From contig CALNCU010000270.1 of assembly GCA_937875395.1 (NCBI GenBank), forward strand, positions 1 to 17,001: a DNA stretch of 17,001 nt. The letters are read 5' to 3'. The position numbers and the translations under genes are program-made. The notes under the pieces are model-generated. The model saw nothing but the letters and a program-made list of their open reading frames with translations. It was not told the DNA's origin and did not search any database. The stretch is from an uncultured Armatimonadota bacterium. GTDB lineage: Bacteria > Armatimonadota > UBA5829 > DTJY01. Every line of letters starts with the position of its first letter. Within the stretch, counting starts at the first letter, position 1. This document shows, piece by piece, positions 13,874 to 17,001 of the stretch.

Positions 13874-14432
13874 ATGTCTCTGTCAGCGGAACCCCGGCCT
13901 TGCAGAGCGGACATTCGGCGGGTTCGTACTTTGCCACGGAGAGGCTTAGCAGAGACTCTGTTTTTACGCCGAAATCTATTGATCCGCCCGTACGGTCTAC
14001 CAGCAGGCCCACCCCGGCAAGCACGGCGTTGTTCCGTTTTACCACATCTATGGTATCCCACACGGAGCCGCCGGTGGTAAGGATGTCATCCGCTACCAGC
14101 ACGCGGGTTTGCAATAGAGCCCGGCACCCGCGTTTGAGCACCCGGCCGCCCTGCCCCTTTTCTGCAAAAATCCCCCGTGTGCCAAGCTGCTTCCCTATCT
14201 CATAGGCAAGCAGCACTCCGCCCGTTGTGGGGCCCAGCACCAGCTCTATGTTATCATCCTTGAACCGGCCGGCAAGCTCTGTGCAGAGCGCCTCTACATA
14301 CCTGGGGTATTGCAGAACCTGGAATTTCTCGAAGTATGTATCGCTATGCAGGCCGGATGTAAGCTTGAAATGTCCGTTAAGAAGCGCCCCGGAATCCTTG
14401 AAGATTTGGAGCACCTGGTCTTGTGTGAGCAT
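13872..14432 (-). CDS. pyrE: Orotate phosphoribosyltransferase
   Basis: The 186-residue enzyme joins orotate and PRPP to give OMP in de novo pyrimidine synthesis. The type I phosphoribosyltransferase PRPP loop is clear (VLVADDILTTGGS at 111-123), as are GHFKLTSGLHSDTYF at 20-34 and GPTTGGVLLA at 67-76. The mobile loop around FAEKGQGG is short, and the C-terminus carries a CPLCKAGVPL (CxxC) segment, as in the OPRT subgroup that includes many anaerobic and Gram-positive bacteria. The start is supported by GGAG (14441-14444) 8 nt before ATG 14432. No other pyr genes are in the window. A terminator hairpin lies between the E2 gene and pyrE, so pyrE is either a separate unit or reached by read-through. 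Confidence 0.95.
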   Translation of the reverse strand: MLTQDQVLQIFKDSGALLNGHFKLTSGLHSDTYFEKFQVLQYPRYVEALCTELAGRFKDDNIELVLGPTTGGVLLAYEIGKQLGTRGIFAEKGQGGRVLKRGCRALLQTRVLVADDILTTGGSVWDTIDVVKRNNAVLAGVGLLVDRTGGSIDFGVKTESLLSLSVAKYEPAECPLCKAGVPLTET

Positions 14433-14450
14433 TTTTATATCTCCATCATG

Positions 14451-14469
14451 AAAAACGGCTGCGAGCCGT
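14451..14469 (-). terminator. Intrinsic terminator between the E2 gene and pyrE
   Basis: On the minus strand ACGGCT-CGC-AGCCGT (14455-14469) is followed by TTTT. It begins 6 nt after the E2 stop codon and ends about 18 nt before the pyrE start, so it could act as a simple terminator or an attenuator. Upstream the strand reads TATAATATAGTATAAT, two -10-like boxes, but without a matching -35. Confidence 0.6.
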
Positions 14470-14475
14470 ATTATA

Positions 14476-15828
14476 CTATATTATAAGCTGCCAGGGGGAT
14501 TCCAGAAGCGATTTTACGCTTGCCAGGAACTTGGCCGCCGGTACGCCGTCCAGAATTCTATGGTCAAAGGAGAGGCAAAGGTTCATCATGCTGCGCACTG
14601 CAACCTCACCATCTACAACCGCCGGCTTCTCTGCAATACGGCAGACGCCCAGAATTGCCGCCTGTCCGGTAACAATTATGGGATCAAACACGTCTATGCC
14701 AAAGGCGCCCAGGTTTGTTATGGTAAAGGTTCCGCCGGAGATATCCTCCGTGCCAAGACCCTCTCCCCTGGCCTTTGCCACAAGCCTCTTTGCCTCCAGA
14801 GAGATTCCGGCAAGGCTCATCCGGTCTGCGTTTTTAATAATCGGCACAATAAGGCCCTTATCTTCAAGGGATGCGGCAAGACCTATGTTTACGTCTGCAA
14901 AGATCTTTATCTCATTCCCCTGAATGCTGGAGTTCACCATGGGATACTCAAGTAGTGCCATGGCGGCGGCTTTTACTATCATATCCGTATAGGTAAGCCT
15001 GGAGCCGTACCTCTTCTCAAACTCGCCTACAAGCTGCGTGCGAACCTTCACCGCTTCCGTCATATCCACTTCAAGGGTAAGGGTTACGTGCGGGGCGGTC
15101 TGCGCGCTCTTGGCAACGTTATCCGCCACAATCTTGCGCATGCCGGTGTATGGAATGCTCCTTGCCTCTATCCCGGCAGATGGAGCGGCAGGCGCAGCGG
15201 GGGCCGTCATCTGAAGGACGTCGCTGCGGGTGACTCGCCCGCCTGCCCCAGAACCGGCAACTCCGCGAAGGTCTACGCCCTCCGCACCGGCAATGCTGGC
15301 TGCAAGCGGCGTGGCCTTGACTTTGTTACCATCTATGTATGCCTGAACGTCCTTCTCTACTATTCTGCCGCCGGGGCCTGTGCCCAATCCGGCCAGAACG
15401 CCTATATTAATACTGTGCTCATGGGCAAGCATGCGTGCTCTGGGAGAGATGAACGTCTTGGATGGCGATACGGATTCCGCCGGGGCCTCTATAGAGAGCG
15501 CGGGGGCAGATTCCATGGTTATATCCACCGTCTCTTCCACGGCGGCAGGCCGCACGGCCGCTTCCGCCAGCAGAGAATCTATGGGCTCGTCCGCCGTGCC
15601 TATTATGGCTACGGGAGCCATGATGGGCACGGTATCATCTACCTTGGCTATAATCTTTCTTAAAATTCCGGATTCAGGGGCCTCTACTTCAAGGTTTACC
15701 TTGTCTGTAAGCACTTCAAAGAGCGGCTCATCCTTCTCTACCTTATCCCCCTCCTGCTTGAACCACTGGGTGATGGTGCCTTCCTCCATCGTCTGACCAA
15801 GCATGGGGAGTATTACTTTTGTCGCCAT
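14476..15828 (-). CDS. 2-oxoacid dehydrogenase E2 component (dihydrolipoamide acyltransferase)
   Basis: The 450-residue protein forms the core of a pyruvate-, branched-chain- or acetoin-type dehydrogenase complex. Order: lipoyl domain at 1-80 (lipoylated K43 in TDKVNLE), an Ala/Pro/Glu linker, one peripheral subunit-binding domain at about 127-165 (SPRARMLA, GPGGRIVEKDV), a second at about 172-206 (TPLAASIA, GAGGRVTRSDV), a linker, and the catalytic domain from about 222 with DHRILDG at 422-428 (H423, D427). Two binding domains are more than the usual one for bacterial E2. The start at 15828 is set by AGAGGTG 5 nt upstream; an open extension to 15954 overlaps the preceding gene and is unlikely. 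No E1 or E3 gene is adjacent, so the acyl substrate is unclear. Confidence 0.94.
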   Translation of the reverse strand: MATKVILPMLGQTMEEGTITQWFKQEGDKVEKDEPLFEVLTDKVNLEVEAPESGILRKIIAKVDDTVPIMAPVAIIGTADEPIDSLLAEAAVRPAAVEETVDITMESAPALSIEAPAESVSPSKTFISPRARMLAHEHSINIGVLAGLGTGPGGRIVEKDVQAYIDGNKVKATPLAASIAGAEGVDLRGVAGSGAGGRVTRSDVLQMTAPAAPAAPSAGIEARSIPYTGMRKIVADNVAKSAQTAPHVTLTLEVDMTEAVKVRTQLVGEFEKRYGSRLTYTDMIVKAAAMALLEYPMVNSSIQGNEIKIFADVNIGLAASLEDKGLIVPIIKNADRMSLAGISLEAKRLVAKARGEGLGTEDISGGTFTITNLGAFGIDVFDPIIVTGQAAILGVCRIAEKPAVVDGEVAVRSMMNLCLSFDHRILDGVPAAKFLASVKSLLESPWQLII

Positions 15829-15833
15829 GATAA

Positions 15834-15840
15834 CACCTCT
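15834..15840 (-). promoter_or_regulatory. Ribosome binding site deciding the E2 start
   Basis: AGAGGTG on the minus strand lies 5 nt before ATG 15828. The protein from this ATG begins exactly at the lipoyl domain (MATKVILPMLG), which rules out the 42-residue upstream extension. Confidence 0.75.
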
Positions 15841-15872
15841 GGTACTCTTTGGGAATAAATGTTTCTTAGTAT

Positions 15873-15902
15873 AGAATACACCATAGCCGGAAGGGCATGC
15901 AA
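15873..15902 (-). promoter_or_regulatory. Weak promoter candidate for the E2 gene
   Basis: On the minus strand TTGCAT (15897-15902) and TATTCT (15873-15878) are 18 nt apart, in the 100-nt gap after the CCA-enzyme gene. Each box departs from consensus at two positions, and an overlapping TATACT lies just downstream. Confidence 0.35.
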
Positions 15903-15928
15903 GTATTTGGATGAGGTTGGGTACTCTC

Positions 15929-17001
15929 TTACGCTCCAAACTTTGCAAGCACAAGCCTGCGGGCGGAATCCTTATCGCCCGCCGCCAGCCTGCCCTCTAT
16001 AACCTGATCCAGCAAATAGTTCTTTACCTCTTCAATTTTGGGGCCGGGAGGGATGCCCAGAAGAGTCATTATCTCGTTTCCATCCAGAGGGCTCTCCAGT
16101 TCCTGAACCTGCTGCTTAAATAGCGTATTCTCCATGCGGCGCTGAAGCTCGTCCAAATCTGAGAGGGAGGCGCTGGGGTTTGCGCCCTTTCTGTCTGCCT
16201 TTGCCAGAAGCACCAGGTCAGCTGCGTCGCTGTTGGCATCGCGCATAAGGCGTTTCACGGCAGAATCCTTCCATTCCTTGCGGTATTCCCCTATGCGCAT
16301 GTGCATAGATACAAGACGCTCCACGCGGCTTATGCGGTTGTTAGAGAAGCGCAGGCGGCGCATAATCTTTTTTGTAAGCTCCACCCCAACGGCTTCATGG
16401 CCGTAGAAGTGGCTGTGCCCCTCTGCATCCAGTGTCTTGGTGTACGGCTTCCCTATATCATGGAAGAGTACGGCCAGCCGCAGGGTAAGATTAGCCTGGG
16501 GAGGAAGAAATTCCAGCGCATGCAGGGAGTGCTCCCATACATCATGAATGTGCCCGCCGTCCTGAGTTACCCCCTGCATCTTAAGAAGCTCCGGCATAAA
16601 CTCCTGCAAAAGCCCCGTATCTTTAAGCATGCGAAGCCCCCGCACGGGTTCGTCTGATAGGATGATTTTAACAAACTCATCGCGGATGCGCTCCCTGCTT
16701 ACTATTACAAGCCTTGGGGCGTTCCGCACAATGGCCTGGCAGGTGGCGGATTCTATCTTAAAATTAAAGCGCACTGCAAACCGGATTGCTCTTAGCATGC
16801 GCAGCGGGTCATCGTAGAAGGTTATGTCCGGGTTTGTGGGCGTGCGGATGATTCCGGCATTTATATCTGCAAAGCCTTTGCGGGTGAGGTCAAATATCTC
16901 GCCGGTGTGCAGATCTTCCAGAAGGGTGTTTATGGTGAAGTCCCGGCGCATTACATCGTCCATAAGTTCGGCGGGCTCTACGTGAGGCTTCCGGCTCTCC
17001 G
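15929..17001 (-). CDS. cca: CCA-adding enzyme / poly(A) polymerase family with HD domain (5' end beyond window)
   Basis: The frame stays open through the right edge of the window, so the start and the GG-x-VR / DxD catalytic segment are missing; about 357 residues are visible. Present are the class II nucleotidyltransferase marker RRDFTIN, then YDDPLRMLRAIRFA, the segment that recognises ATP/CTP and binds tRNA. A C-terminal HD domain follows, with HDVWEHS and LFHDIGKPYT. Enzymes of this type complete or repair the 3' CCA of tRNA; in some bacteria related proteins add only C, only A, or poly(A), and these cannot be separated from the visible part. The HD domain suggests additional phosphohydrolase activity, known from some family members. 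A 100-nt gap separates it from the E2 gene. Confidence 0.9.
   Translation of the reverse strand, partial: ESRKPHVEPAELMDDVMRRDFTINTLLEDLHTGEIFDLTRKGFADINAGIIRTPTNPDITFYDDPLRMLRAIRFAVRFNFKIESATCQAIVRNAPRLVIVSRERIRDEFVKIILSDEPVRGLRMLKDTGLLQEFMPELLKMQGVTQDGGHIHDVWEHSLHALEFLPPQANLTLRLAVLFHDIGKPYTKTLDAEGHSHFYGHEAVGVELTKKIMRRLRFSNNRISRVERLVSMHMRIGEYRKEWKDSAVKRLMRDANSDAADLVLLAKADRKGANPSASLSDLDELQRRMENTLFKQQVQELESPLDGNEIMTLLGIPPGPKIEEVKNYLLDQVIEGRLAAGDKDSARRLVLAKFGA

Noticed and set aside
15829..15954. N-terminal extension of the E2 protein by 42 residues
   Set aside because: It overlaps the CCA-enzyme gene, does not resemble a lipoyl domain, and the AGAGGTG site and family start both place the beginning at 15828.

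Overview
This window reads as bacterial chromosome of moderate GC content. All fourteen protein genes, including one partial gene at the right edge, lie on the minus strand and are closely packed. The gene order tgt - HD protein - secDF - recJ - rel - dtd - metallo-hydrolase resembles the cluster known from Firmicutes and related Terrabacteria. A single-chain SecDF, a fused long (p)ppGpp synthetase/hydrolase and a pair of Gfo/Idh/MocA oxidoreductases would suit a phylum such as Armatimonadota. That placement is a weak inference, because no rRNA or marker phylogeny is available here.

Layout in transcription order (right to left): a CCA-adding/poly(A) polymerase family gene cut by the window edge (15929-17001); a stand-alone 2-oxoacid dehydrogenase E2 subunit with two tandem subunit-binding domains (14476-15828) and an intrinsic terminator; pyrE (13872-14432); two translationally coupled Gfo/Idh/MocA oxidoreductases (11826-13787) ending at a strong terminator; a repeat block; tgt, an HD-domain protein and secDF (6963-11425), with a perfect sigma70-type promoter directly in front of secDF; a second repeat block; recJ, rel and dtd (2015-6479), with rel and dtd overlapping by 4 nt; a third repeat block; and a TPR protein coupled to a glyoxalase II-like metallo-hydrolase (226-1715).

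Functionally the window is mainly housekeeping: tRNA maturation and proofreading (CCA addition, queuosine insertion, D-aminoacyl-tRNA removal), stringent response, recombination and repair, protein export, pyrimidine synthesis and keto-acid oxidation. The Gfo pair is the most accessory-looking part.

The most unusual content is intergenic. Every long gap holds copies of a structured repeat family: hairpins with a CTTCGG/CCGAAG base stem, a variable apical stem that keeps its pairing between copies, and a GGGGGTT-type linker joining hairpins in pairs. In the 6.7-6.97 kb gap two such units lie side by side, delimited by three CTAG tetranucleotides and with imperfect inverted ends. Two element ends coincide with the UAG stop codons of secDF and dtd. 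This looks like a miniature inverted-repeat element family (MITE-like) without its own transposase, which I do not recognise from any named family. Several transcription-unit-first genes (tgt, recJ, the TPR gene) lack a Shine-Dalgarno sequence whereas operon-internal genes have one, hinting at leaderless transcripts.
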